DNA of 33,522 nucleotides from the NCBI GenBank assembly GCA_029861425.1, contig JAOTZH010000018.1, forward strand, positions 1-33,522. Reading direction: 5' to 3'. The notes below the pieces were generated by a model. That model was not told the DNA's origin, searched no databases, and saw only the letters and a program-made list of their open reading frames with translations. The DNA is from Gemmatimonadota bacterium. GTDB lineage: Bacteria > Gemmatimonadota > Gemmatimonadetes > Palauibacterales > Palauibacteraceae. Position numbers and translations under genes: made by a program. This document shows positions 1 through 6,907 of the stretch, one piece after another; position 1 is the stretch's first letter; every line of letters begins with the position of its first letter.

Positions 1-261
1 GACATGCCGGCGGCGAGCCACGCGGAGCTCGAGGGGTTCTTCGAGAGGTGGCAGACGGCGATGGAGGAGATCGGTCTCTTCACCGGCGTCGACCCGATTC
101 CGAAGATGAGGAGCTTTCGTCAGCTCTTTCAGCGCGCGCGCATGGACCGCCGCGAGCTCGGACTGATCGAGGCCTCGGCGTGGGAGATCATCAACTTTGC
201 CGAGCGCGAAAAGAAGCGGGCCCGCGATCGGGCCAAGGACGATCTGGCCGACCCGACCTGA
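1..261 (+). CDS. trmJ: TrmJ-type tRNA/rRNA 2'-O-methyltransferase, C-terminal fragment
   Basis: This is the 3' end of a gene whose start lies before the window; the reading frame is open from base 1. The visible 86 codons match the helical C-terminal tail of TrmJ, the SPOUT-family enzyme that 2'-O-methylates position 32 of tRNA. The recognisable pattern is a helix (ELEGFFERWQTAMEEIG), a short turn, then the RSFRQLFQRARMDRRELGL segment, which corresponds to the RRLFxRARxxxxELxIL signature near the end of E. coli TrmJ. The catalytic knot domain is outside the window, so substrate and position specificity cannot be judged. The gene converges on rho with only about 33 bases between their stops. 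A related TrmH-family RNA methyltransferase is the main alternative. Confidence 0.72.
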   Translation, partial: DMPAASHAELEGFFERWQTAMEEIGLFTGVDPIPKMRSFRQLFQRARMDRRELGLIEASAWEIINFAEREKKRARDRAKDDLADPT

Positions 262-294
262 CCGGCCGGCGAGTCTCGCGCCACCTGCCCGGAA

Positions 295-1740
295 CTATCT
301 GCCGAGCTGGATCCGTTTCGTCAGCTTCGCGATCAGCTCCGCGTTCGTCTCCGTTGCTCGCATGAGCCCCATCACCTCCGACATCGCCTCGACCGGCGCG
401 TAGCCCCCGAGCTCACGTCGCATGGCCTGCGACACGGACAGCGCTTCGTCATCGAGCAGAAGCTCCTCGCGCCGTGTGGCGCTCGCGTCGATGTCGATGG
501 CCGGGTAGATCCGGCGGTCCGACAGCTCGCGACTCAGCACCAGCTCGCTGTTGCCGGTGCCCTTGAACTCCTCGAAGATGACCTGGTCGGCGCGCGACCC
601 GGTGTCGATCAGGGCCGTGGCGATGATCGTCAGGGATCCGCCGCCCTTCGATGGGTCGATGTTTCTCGCGCTCCCGAAGAATCGCTTGGGCTTCTCGAGG
701 GAAGTCGCGTCGATCCCGCCGGTCAGGGTCCGCCCGCTTCCCTCTTCGGTCGTGTTGTAGGCGCGCGCGAGACGTGTGATCGAGTCGAGGATCAGAACGA
801 CGTCCTGCCCGAGCTCGGCCGCCCGACGCGCTCTCTCGAGCGTGATCTCGGCGACCTGGACGTGTCGCTCGGCCGGGTGGTCGAAGCTCGATGCCACGAC
901 CTCGCCGAGCCCCGTCGATTCCATCTCCGTCACTTCCTCCGGCCGTTCATCGACCAGGAGGATGAAGATCTTCGCCTCGGGCATGTTCTTCGAGACGCCC
1001 TCGGCAATCGCCTGGAGGACCATGGTCTTACCGGCCTTCGCCGGCGACACGATCAAGGCTCGCTGACCGACCCCGAGCGGACAAATCAGATCGATGATCC
1101 GGTTCGTGTAGTCCGGCTGCCCTTGACGCTCGAGCCCGCATTCGAGGATGATCTGGCGGTTCGGATGGAGTGCGCTGAGCCGGCTGAACTTCGGTCGGTG
1201 CCCGATGTCTTCGGGTGGAAACCCGTTGACGGTGTGGAGGTGACGAAGAGGAGCGCTCTTGCCGGGGCGAGGCGGCGTGCCGGCCTGCCCGCAAATCTCG
1301 TCGCCGGACCGGAGGTCGAACTTCGCGACGACCTTCGGGCTCACGTATATGTCGTCGTCGCTGGGGGTGTACCCGGCCTCCTTGCGACGGACGAAGCCCG
1401 CACCGTTCCCGAGACGCTCGAGTACCCCGAGAAACTCGTCGAGCGGACGATCGGGATCGGGCGTCATCTTTACTTCCTGACCCCCACCGCCACCGCCACC
1501 GCCGCGCCTGCCCTTTCCGCGGCGTCGCCGAGAGCGGTTCTTCTTCTGTCCGCCTCCCTGCCCCTGAGCCTGGCCGCCCTGCCGGTTTCCGCCCTGGCGG
1601 TTACCGCCGCTCGATCCCTGTCCGCGGCCGCGGCCGCCTCGACGTCGTTGGCCGGACCCTCCGCTTTTTCCACCGCCGGAGTCTCCCGACCCCGACCCAC
1701 GGTTCTGGTCGCCGGAGCCGCGCGATTCTTCGTTCGTCAC
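295..1740 (-). CDS. rho: Transcription termination factor Rho
   Basis: ATP-dependent RNA helicase that ends transcription (481 aa, GTG start). Residues 1-90 are a low-complexity Gly/Arg/Gln tract rich in RGG-like repeats and ending in a run of eight glycines; this replaces the usual N-terminal helical domain. The cold-shock RNA-binding domain covers about 100-165 ([23 protein letters not shown]). The ATPase core follows: Walker A SPAKAGKT at 232-239, [11 protein letters not shown] near 264, Walker B DVVLILDS at 313-320, the Q-loop TGGIDA near 340, and EEFKGTGN near 390. The second proline of the usual APPKAGKT Walker A is alanine here. The weak purine stretch before the GTG (GAGAAGAAA) is compatible with a ribosome binding site. 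The leader upstream is long; see the 1741-2145 entry. Confidence 0.97.
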   Translation of the reverse strand: MTNEESRGSGDQNRGSGSGDSGGGKSGGSGQRRRGGRGRGQGSSGGNRQGGNRQGGQAQGQGGGQKKNRSRRRRGKGRRGGGGGGGGQEVKMTPDPDRPLDEFLGVLERLGNGAGFVRRKEAGYTPSDDDIYVSPKVVAKFDLRSGDEICGQAGTPPRPGKSAPLRHLHTVNGFPPEDIGHRPKFSRLSALHPNRQIILECGLERQGQPDYTNRIIDLICPLGVGQRALIVSPAKAGKTMVLQAIAEGVSKNMPEAKIFILLVDERPEEVTEMESTGLGEVVASSFDHPAERHVQVAEITLERARRAAELGQDVVLILDSITRLARAYNTTEEGSGRTLTGGIDATSLEKPKRFFGSARNIDPSKGGGSLTIIATALIDTGSRADQVIFEEFKGTGNSELVLSRELSDRRIYPAIDIDASATRREELLLDDEALSVSQAMRRELGGYAPVEAMSEVMGLMRATETNAELIAKLTKRIQLGR

Positions 1741-1833
1741 GTCTTTCTTCTCTCGTACTCAAAGAGGAAACATGCCCGGCCTTCCACGCGGAACTGATCA
1801 CTGCCGGGAAGTGCTGGGCTCCTCACGGCGGGG

Positions 1834-1861
1834 GTTCGTGTCGAAAAAGCTCGACGCGAAC
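1834..1861. repeat. Inverted repeat / hairpin in the rho leader
   Basis: The arms are GTTCG (1834-1838) plus GTCGA (1840-1844), pairing with TCGAC (1851-1855) plus CGAAC (1857-1861), around a six-base loop. Positions 1839 and 1856 are T and G, so a plus-strand RNA would form a continuous 11-bp stem with one U-G wobble, while a minus-strand (rho leader) RNA would have one A-C mismatch. It lies about 95 bases before the rho start. A role in rho autoregulation is only a guess. Confidence 0.45.
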
Positions 1862-2024
1862 TTCGTCACGCTCGAAGAGGTCGGCTCCGGACGCCAGGAC
1901 ACGTGTAGGTACTGGGGGGAGTCGCCCGAGCGACAGACAAAAGCCGCAAGGCACTTTGAGTATGGGGCTCCGACGCGCCGTTCGCCAGCGAATTGTAACA
2001 ACGGGCGATAGCGAGCATTCGGCT

Positions 2025-2054
2025 CGGCTCGGCTCCAAACGTTTCCCCGAGCCG
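2025..2054. promoter_or_regulatory. Inverted repeat before the cytochrome operon, possible operator
   Basis: CGGCTCGG at 2025-2032 is repeated inverted as CCGAGCCG at 2047-2054. The palindrome AAACGTTT sits between them at 2037-2044. The left arm also occurs as an overlapping direct copy at 2020-2027. The element lies just upstream of the TATATT -10-like box, where a regulator could bind. No known regulator motif was recognised. Confidence 0.35.
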
Positions 2055-2145
2055 ATCAAGACGTATATTCCCGCGTCCTTTTCCGGAGGCCGCGACGGTC
2101 GCGGTCCCCGTCCCGAGGAGTACGTCGAACGATGGAGTTGCAGTC

Positions 2146-2637
2146 ATGAAGCGATACGGTTCAGCCGGGCTTGCCGGCGTTTTCACACTCGTGCTCGTCG
2201 CCTGCGGTGGCGGCGATGCGGGCTCGGACTCCGGCGCCAGCAGCGCGGCTCCCGCGCCTGCCCCGGCCGCTGCGCCAGCAGCACCACCCGCAGCGGCGCC
2301 GGCAGCGGCACCGGCTGAGGATGCCCCGATTGGCGAGCTTCCGGATGGCGTGACGATGGCTATGGTCACCGAGGGCGAGACGCTCTTTGCCAGCACCGGC
2401 CTCTGCTTCTCGTGCCACGGACCGACAGGTGAGGGCGTGCCGCAGCTCGGCCCGAACCTCACGGACAGCGAGTGGCTGAACACGGACGGGACGTATGACG
2501 GGATCGTCGGCGTGGTCACCGACGGCGTGGCCGAGCCGAAGGAAGCCGTCGCCCCGATGCTGGCGCGTGGTGGCTCCGCCATGAGCGATGATCAGGTCCG
2601 CGCGGTCGCGGCCTACGTGTATACGCTCAGTCACTGA
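2146..2637 (+). CDS. c-type cytochrome lipoprotein (monoheme)
   Basis: Small extracytoplasmic electron carrier of 163 aa. The N-terminus is a lipoprotein signal with lipobox LVAC and lipidated Cys at residue 20. An Ala/Pro-rich tether of about 35 residues follows, which would hold the heme domain off the membrane. The single heme site is CFSCH (C87, C90, H91) within LCFSCHGPTGEG, typical of class I cytochrome c domains such as those of cbb3-type oxidases. The axial methionine is probably M138 (APM) or M146; I cannot choose. It is the first gene of an operon with a sulfocyanin-like protein 8 bases downstream and proline dehydrogenase after that. The ATG has a GGAG eight bases upstream. It probably passes electrons between membrane dehydrogenases and a terminal oxidase. 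Confidence 0.88.
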   Translation: MKRYGSAGLAGVFTLVLVACGGGDAGSDSGASSAAPAPAPAAAPAAPPAAAPAAAPAEDAPIGELPDGVTMAMVTEGETLFASTGLCFSCHGPTGEGVPQLGPNLTDSEWLNTDGTYDGIVGVVTDGVAEPKEAVAPMLARGGSAMSDDQVRAVAAYVYTLSH

Positions 2638-2645
2638 GACGCGGC

Positions 2646-3236
2646 TTGAAGACGGCGACACGGCTGGCTGCGCTGGCCGTCGTCGCTGCGTGCGGGGAAA
2701 CGGGTGACGCGGGGGACTCCGTCTCGGATGGAGCCCCCGCGACGCCATCTGCTTCAGCTTCCCCCGGCCGCTCTGTCTCCTCCTGGTTGAGCTTCGACGA
2801 CGACCGGAGGACGGCATCCCTCTCCCTCGTGGCGGGTGACGGGAGTGAGAACGACGGCTGGAACTACAATGGCCACGCCCACGGGTCGGTGACCGTCGTC
2901 GTTCCGGAAGGATTCGAGGTCACGATCGACTTCACGAACAAGGATCCGGCCAACCACCACAGTGTCGCCGTCCTGGAGGCCTCCGACGCGTTTCCGGTGA
3001 GCTTCGACGGAGTCGACCCCGTCTTCGAGGGCGCGGCGACATCGGGGGCGACCTCGTCCACGGAGTCGACAGCCCTCGACGAGTCCGAGACGATCGGCTT
3101 CCTCGCGGACCGCGCCGGGTCGTATGCGTTCGTCTGCCTCGTCCCCGCACACGCCGCGACCGGGATGTGGATCGGATTCGAAGTCGCGAGCGACGGCGGA
3201 GTCGAGATCCGGCGAGGATCGGGAGGGGGTGACTAG
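2646..3236 (+). CDS. Sulfocyanin-like blue copper lipoprotein
   Basis: Cupredoxin-fold electron carrier of 196 aa with a TTG start eight bases after the cytochrome stop. The signal ends in lipobox VAAC (Cys16), followed by a Ser/Ala/Pro-rich linker to about residue 45. The domain matches the sulfocyanin pattern: SSWLSFD, then GWNYNGHAHG near 71-80, VPEGFEVTIDFTN at 87-98, and a C-terminal metal loop. The likely type 1 copper ligands are a His of NHHSV (H104 or H105), C164, H169 and M174 in FVCLVPAHAATGM. Sulfocyanins are best known from archaeal respiratory chains but also occur in bacteria. Being next to a cytochrome c lipoprotein suggests both serve the same respiratory branch. The family call is strong; the redox partner is inferred. 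Confidence 0.85.
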   Translation: MKTATRLAALAVVAACGETGDAGDSVSDGAPATPSASASPGRSVSSWLSFDDDRRTASLSLVAGDGSENDGWNYNGHAHGSVTVVVPEGFEVTIDFTNKDPANHHSVAVLEASDAFPVSFDGVDPVFEGAATSGATSSTESTALDESETIGFLADRAGSYAFVCLVPAHAATGMWIGFEVASDGGVEIRRGSGGGD

Positions 3237-4163
3237 GTGGAGCTGTTGCGCCGTGCCCTGCTCTGGGCCTCCACCAACCCCACGATGGCTCACTCGCTAC
3301 CGCGCCGGACGTTCGTCCGGCGGGCCGTGCGCCGGTTCATGCCCGGCGAGAAGCTGGGGGACGCGCTGCGCGAGGCCGGGACGCTGGACGGACGTGGCAT
3401 CTCGACGATCGTCACGATGCTCGGCGAGAACCTCGAGACTGCCGAACAAACGCACGCTATCGTCGACGAGTACGTGGGGGCGATGGAGGTCGCGGAGCAG
3501 CGCGGGCTGGATCTCGAGATCTCGATCAAGCCGACGCACCTCGGACTCGATCAGGACCCCGCCCTCGTGCTCGAGAACGCGGCGCGGCTGGCCGCGCGGG
3601 CGGAAGGTCATGGCACTCTGTGGATCGACATGGAGGGATCGGCCTACGTCGAGCCGACTCTCGATCTCTATCGCCAGCTGAAGAGGCGACACGCCAACGT
3701 GGGCCTGTGTCTCCAGTCGTATCTGCGGAGAACGCCCGCCGATCTCGAGGAGCTCCTGGACCTCGCGCCCCGGATTCGACTCGTGAAGGGGGCCTACGCC
3801 GAGCCCGCCGAGATCGCGTTCCCGGACAAGTCGGACGTGGACGCGAAGTTCCGCGAGCTCGCGGACACGCTGCTTCAGCACTTCGCTTCGGGAGGGGACG
3901 GGTTCGTCGGGTTCGGCACGCACGATCCCGCGCTCATCGACTGGCTCGCGGCGCGAACGGATGAGCTCGGGACGGCCCGCGAACGGATCGAGTTCGAGAT
4001 GCTCTACGGGATCGGCGTTCGTGACCAGGACCGGCTCGTGGCCGCCGGCCGACCGCTACGCGTTCTGATCAGCTACGGGAGCGCGTGGTTCCCGTGGTAT
4101 ATGCGGAGACTGGCCGAGCGACCGGCGAACATCTGGTTCGTTGTTCGGAGCGTGGTGCGGTGA
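3237..4163 (+). CDS. Proline dehydrogenase (monofunctional)
   Basis: FAD enzyme that oxidises L-proline to pyrroline-5-carboxylate and passes electrons to the quinone pool. The 308-aa length matches monofunctional bacterial enzymes; no aldehyde dehydrogenase half is present and none lies nearby. Diagnostic segments are DMEGSAYVEPTLDLY (131-145), VGLCLQSYLRRTPADL (155-170), RLVKGAYAEP (181-190), FGTHDPALI (226-234), FEMLYGIG (253-260) and YGSAWFPWYMRRLAERPAN (280-298). The last carries the paired arginines that hold the proline carboxylate in the family. The GTG start directly follows the sulfocyanin stop, with a strong GGAGGGGG just upstream. The operon with two redox lipoproteins suggests linkage of proline oxidation to respiration. 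Confidence 0.95.
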   Translation: MELLRRALLWASTNPTMAHSLPRRTFVRRAVRRFMPGEKLGDALREAGTLDGRGISTIVTMLGENLETAEQTHAIVDEYVGAMEVAEQRGLDLEISIKPTHLGLDQDPALVLENAARLAARAEGHGTLWIDMEGSAYVEPTLDLYRQLKRRHANVGLCLQSYLRRTPADLEELLDLAPRIRLVKGAYAEPAEIAFPDKSDVDAKFRELADTLLQHFASGGDGFVGFGTHDPALIDWLAARTDELGTARERIEFEMLYGIGVRDQDRLVAAGRPLRVLISYGSAWFPWYMRRLAERPANIWFVVRSVVR

Positions 4164-4217
4164 GCCCGCGCCTGGAGCGATCGGCCCGGATGCGGTCGGG
4201 GGCGCGGACGGATCGGT

Positions 4218-4254
4218 GGAGCCGAACCGCGGGGTTCACCCGCGGACCGGCTCC
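4218..4254. terminator. Two-tier hairpin between convergent proline dehydrogenase and dodecin genes
   Basis: An outer 7-bp stem (GGAGCCG 4218-4224 with CGGCTCC 4248-4254) and an inner 7-bp stem (CCGCGGG 4227-4233 with CCCGCGG 4239-4245) are separated by a 2x2 internal loop and closed by a five-base loop. All 14 pairs are Watson-Crick. It sits between two convergent stop codons. There is no T-tract on either side, so it is either a bidirectional terminator without a U-run or an RNA 3'-end barrier. Confidence 0.55.
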
Positions 4255-4269
4255 TGCCGCCAGCGGTGA

Positions 4270-4482
4270 TCAGTCGCGGCTGTCGCGCACCACGAAGGTG
4301 ACCTTGGCGTTCAGCCGGTACTTCGTGATCGTGTCGCCCTCGACCTCGGCCTGCATACCATCGACCCAGAGGTGCTTGATGTTCCGTACGGTCTCGGACG
4401 CTTCCTCGACGGCCCTGCGGGCGGCGTCTTCCCAACCCGTCTCTGACTCGGCGAGGATCTCGATGACTTTTGCGACTGCCAT
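4270..4482 (-). CDS. Dodecin family flavin-binding protein
   Basis: Small flavin-storage protein of 70 aa, the normal dodecin length; family members form hollow dodecamers that hold riboflavin or FMN pairs. The sequence has the expected layout of strand, helix, two strands: MAVAKVIEILAES, then GWEDAARRAVEEASETVRN, then IKHLWVDGMQAEVEG and ITKYRLNAKVTFVVRD. W39 is in the position of the flavin-stacking tryptophan. The ATG was chosen because it begins the family N-terminus and has a perfect GGAGG five bases upstream (4488-4492); the frame is open further upstream but only with non-family sequence. It is divergently arranged with the dienoyl-CoA reductase gene 93 bases away. Confidence 0.93.
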   Translation of the reverse strand: MAVAKVIEILAESETGWEDAARRAVEEASETVRNIKHLWVDGMQAEVEGDTITKYRLNAKVTFVVRDSRD

Positions 4483-4534
4483 TTCTGCCTCCAGTGGTGT
4501 TGTTTCAGACGAACTGCTTGTGCATCGACGTCGG

Positions 4535-4551
4535 CCGGATCGAAGATCCGG
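4535..4551. promoter_or_regulatory. Perfect inverted repeat in the dodecin/reductase divergent promoter region
   Basis: CCGGATC at 4535-4541 and GATCCGG at 4545-4551 form a perfect 7-bp inverted repeat with the three-base spacer GAA. It lies in the 93-base region between two divergent starts, 53 bases before dodecin and 24 bases before the reductase. An operator shared by both promoters is plausible. No regulator gene is adjacent. Confidence 0.4.
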
Positions 4552-4575
4552 GGCGGCCAAAGTAGCGAGAGTCGC

Positions 4576-5445
4576 GTGAGCGCGCCTCGGGGTGCCGGCG
4601 GGGTCTTCGCCGACGGGCTGCTGGACGGCCGAACGGCGTTCATCACCGGCGGGGGCAGCGGGATCGGGTACGGGATCTCTTCCTGTCTGGCTTCGGCCGG
4701 CGCGAACCTGTCGATCTTCAGCCGGAGCGAGGAGCGGCTGACCGGAGCGGCCGAGAGGCTGTCGGCTGAGTACGGGGTGGATGTCCACACGCACGCCGGA
4801 GACGTGCGCGATGCCGCCGCTGTCCAGGACGCCATGAACGGTGCGCGCGACCGGTTCGGCGGAGTCGACATCCTGGTGAACAACGCGGCGGGGAACTTCT
4901 ACGCGCCGACCGAAACCCTGTCGGCCAACGCGTGGCGCGCGGTCATCGAGATCGATCTGTACGGGACGTTCTACGCCTGCCAGGCGGCGTTCCCGATCAT
5001 GTCCGCACAGGGGTTCGGGCGCATCGTCTCGACATCGATGACGCTTCATTACCGAGGCTGGCCGCTCATGGCACACGCGACCGCGGCAAAGGCCGGAGTG
5101 GACGCGCTCACCAGGACCCTGGCGCTCGAGTGGGCACGGCACGGGATCAACGTGAACGCCGTGGCTCCCGGGCCGATCCCGACCGAAGGAGTGAAAAAGG
5201 CGTTCGAGGCCCCGACCAGTGGCACCCAGGACATGTTCGGCGAGCGCGCGATGGAGGCGTTCGCGACGCGGTTCATTCCGGTCGGACGGGTGGGCGAGCC
5301 CGCCGACATCGGGAACATGGTGACCTTCCTTGCTTCGCCGGCAGGCGACTGGATCAGCGGTCAGATCTTCGTGGTCGACGGCGGTGAATCGCTGGCGAGT
5401 CCGCGAGCGATCCCCGAGCCGGGGTCTCAGACCGAGGCCGAATAG
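4576..5445 (+). CDS. Short-chain dehydrogenase/reductase, 2,4-dienoyl-CoA reductase (DECR2-like)
   Basis: NADP(H)-binding Rossmann enzyme of 289 aa with a GTG start. The cofactor loop is TGGGSGIG (24-31) and the structural motif is NNAAGNF (102-108). The usual SDR YxxxK is missing: the lysine is kept (K172, in HATAAKAGVDALTR) but the position four residues before it is alanine. The surrounding sequence TLHYRGWPLMAHATAAKAG strongly resembles peroxisomal DECR2, whose active site also lacks that tyrosine. This supports reduction of 2,4-dienoyl-CoA intermediates during degradation of unsaturated fatty acids. A trans-2-enoyl-CoA reductase is the main alternative. The C-terminus ends with the normal ISGQIFVVDGG. 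The 3' end overlaps mtaB by 19 bases. Confidence 0.87.
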   Translation: MSAPRGAGGVFADGLLDGRTAFITGGGSGIGYGISSCLASAGANLSIFSRSEERLTGAAERLSAEYGVDVHTHAGDVRDAAAVQDAMNGARDRFGGVDILVNNAAGNFYAPTETLSANAWRAVIEIDLYGTFYACQAAFPIMSAQGFGRIVSTSMTLHYRGWPLMAHATAAKAGVDALTRTLALEWARHGINVNAVAPGPIPTEGVKKAFEAPTSGTQDMFGERAMEAFATRFIPVGRVGEPADIGNMVTFLASPAGDWISGQIFVVDGGESLASPRAIPEPGSQTEAE

Positions 5446-6731
5446 GGCAGGAGGGCCCTTTCACGCCGGGCGATCAGCTGGTCGCCCTCCAGGGTGAGCG
5501 GAGCCGTGAACCGCTCGCCCCCCTCGGCGTCTCCGAAAACGCGGATCCGCAGGTAGTCGCCCGTCAACGCGCTCGCGCCGGCGGACGTGTCGGGATCGGC
5601 CGTCTGCTCCACGACGATGTCGGCGGTCGTGCCCGCCCGCGCGGCCCGGTAGGCGATCCCCTTCTCCACTCCGATCTCTCGAAGCTCCCTCGATCGGGCG
5701 GCCGCCACATCGCCGGGCACCCGATCCGGCAACGAAGCCGCCACCGTCCGGTCGCGCACCGAATACGGAAAGACGTGCAGATACGTGAATGGGAGCTCTT
5801 CGACGAGGGCCCTGGTCTCGGCATGGTGCGCGTCGGTCTCACCGGGGAATCCGACGATGATGTCGGCACCGAGGCCGAGCGGGTCGACCAGCCCCGCGAT
5901 CTCGAGCACACGCGCGCGATATGCCTCTCGGGTGTGCCAGCGTCGCATGAGGCGGAGCACTTCCTCCGACCCGCTCTGCATCGGGACGTGAAGATGTCGG
6001 GCCAGCTGACCGCCGGAGTCCCGGAGGAGACCCACGAGCCGGTCGTCGATCTCCGTGGCCTCGATCGAGGAGAGACGGATCCTCGCATCGACTTCGCCCA
6101 GCAGGCGGGTGCAGAGATCGGAGAGGGTGATCCGTGGCTCGAGATCCAGCCCGTAGTGCCCGATATGGATCCCGGTAATCACGAGCTCCGGATGATGGCG
6201 CGCCAGCGCCTTCGCTTCCTCGATCACCTCGTCCGGCGGCCGTGAGATGGAGTCCCCGCGGGCCACACGTGTCGCACAGAACGAGCACTTCCGGTCGCAG
6301 CCATCCTGGACCTTCAGCCAGCCGCGCGTGCCGCGCACGTTACGAGCGAGCGGGCCCGGCGTGGCACTGGACTCCGCCTCGACGCCGAACTCCGAGAGAG
6401 CGCCCGCGACCAGAAGCGGGTCCTGACCCGCGACCACCCCGTCGGTCTCGGGCATATCCAGGTAGTCGGCCTCGCGCAGGGCCGTCGAACAGCCGGCGAC
6501 GACGATCCGCAGATCCGGCCGCTCGCGTCGAAGCCGCCGGATCAACCGGCGGGCGTTGGCGTCCGCCTGGTTCGTGACTGTGCAGGTGTTGATGACCGCG
6601 ACCTCGGCGTCGTCCGGGACGAACGCCGTCGCGGCGCCGCGGCTCTCGAGTTCCTGCCGCATGCGTTCGGTGTCGTACTGGTTGGCCTTGCACCCGAAGG
6701 TGTGGTACCAGACGCGGGGGGTGTCGCTCAC
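5427..6731 (-). CDS. mtaB: tRNA (N6-threonylcarbamoyladenosine(37)-C2)-methylthiotransferase MtaB
   Basis: Radical SAM enzyme that adds a methylthio group to t6A at position 37 of ANN-decoding tRNAs. The N-terminal UPF0004 domain provides three cysteines for the auxiliary 4Fe-4S cluster: C14 (TFGCKANQYD), C50 (NTCTVTNQAD) and C81 (VAGCST). The radical SAM cluster is CDRKCSFC with C145, C149 and C152. The core has HLHVPMQSGSEEVLRLMRR and ADIIVGFPGET, and a C-terminal TRAM-like strand region follows. TFGCKxNQYDTE and the 434-aa length favour MtaB over MiaB or RimO. The start is GTG with only a weak ribosome binding site. The gene converges on and overlaps the reductase gene. Confidence 0.94.
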   Translation of the reverse strand: MSDTPRVWYHTFGCKANQYDTERMRQELESRGAATAFVPDDAEVAVINTCTVTNQADANARRLIRRLRRERPDLRIVVAGCSTALREADYLDMPETDGVVAGQDPLLVAGALSEFGVEAESSATPGPLARNVRGTRGWLKVQDGCDRKCSFCATRVARGDSISRPPDEVIEEAKALARHHPELVITGIHIGHYGLDLEPRITLSDLCTRLLGEVDARIRLSSIEATEIDDRLVGLLRDSGGQLARHLHVPMQSGSEEVLRLMRRWHTREAYRARVLEIAGLVDPLGLGADIIVGFPGETDAHHAETRALVEELPFTYLHVFPYSVRDRTVAASLPDRVPGDVAAARSRELREIGVEKGIAYRAARAGTTADIVVEQTADPDTSAGASALTGDYLRIRVFGDAEGGERFTAPLTLEGDQLIARRERALLPYSASV

Positions 6732-6809
6732 GGGGTCCGTTACGCGTTCTCAGTTGAACCCGTCCATGCGAGGCAACGATCGCCGCAGGATCGGGGTTAC
6801 AGAGTATCG

Positions 6810-6847
6810 GGAGTCCGGGTGGACTCCACAAACGTGTTACGTATCTT
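6810..6847 (+). promoter_or_regulatory. Inverted repeat and -10-like box before the small lipoprotein gene
   Basis: GGAGTCC (6810-6816) and GGACTCC (6821-6827) form a perfect 7-bp inverted repeat with a four-base loop. TATCTT at 6842-6847 resembles a -10 box, and TGGACT at 6820-6825, inside the repeat's right arm, is a possible -35 with 16-base spacing. If this is right, a protein bound at the repeat would block the promoter. The region also lies upstream of mtaB on the other strand. Confidence 0.35.
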
Positions 6848-6907
6848 GACGAGGCCATGGCGGCGACTGAAGCCGTCGGCCCTTGAAGCGATGGAGGATT
6901 GGCGGAA

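Larger units (their letters stand above)
1741..2145. other. Divergent intergenic region between rho and the cytochrome c operon
   Basis: This 405-base gap has no convincing gene; the short ORFs in it have no family-like features. It must hold the promoters for rho (leftward) and the cytochrome operon (rightward). On the minus strand a TACAAT at 1992-1997 resembles a -10 box about 250 bases before rho, implying a long leader. On the plus strand TATATT at 2064-2069 resembles a -10 box about 77 bases before the cytochrome start. Neither has a clear -35 partner. A hairpin lies at 1834-1861 and a small 5-bp hairpin at 1921-1934. The cytochrome start has GGAG at 2134-2137, eight bases before its ATG. 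Confidence 0.5.

Noticed and set aside
1485-1505. CCACCG-type hexanucleotide repeat
   Set aside because: Too short to list as an independent repeat element; it encodes the glycine run of Rho and is treated there.
862-1797. 311-codon plus-strand frame
   Set aside because: Antisense to rho; its Ala/Leu-rich end is the mirror of the Gly/Arg tract.
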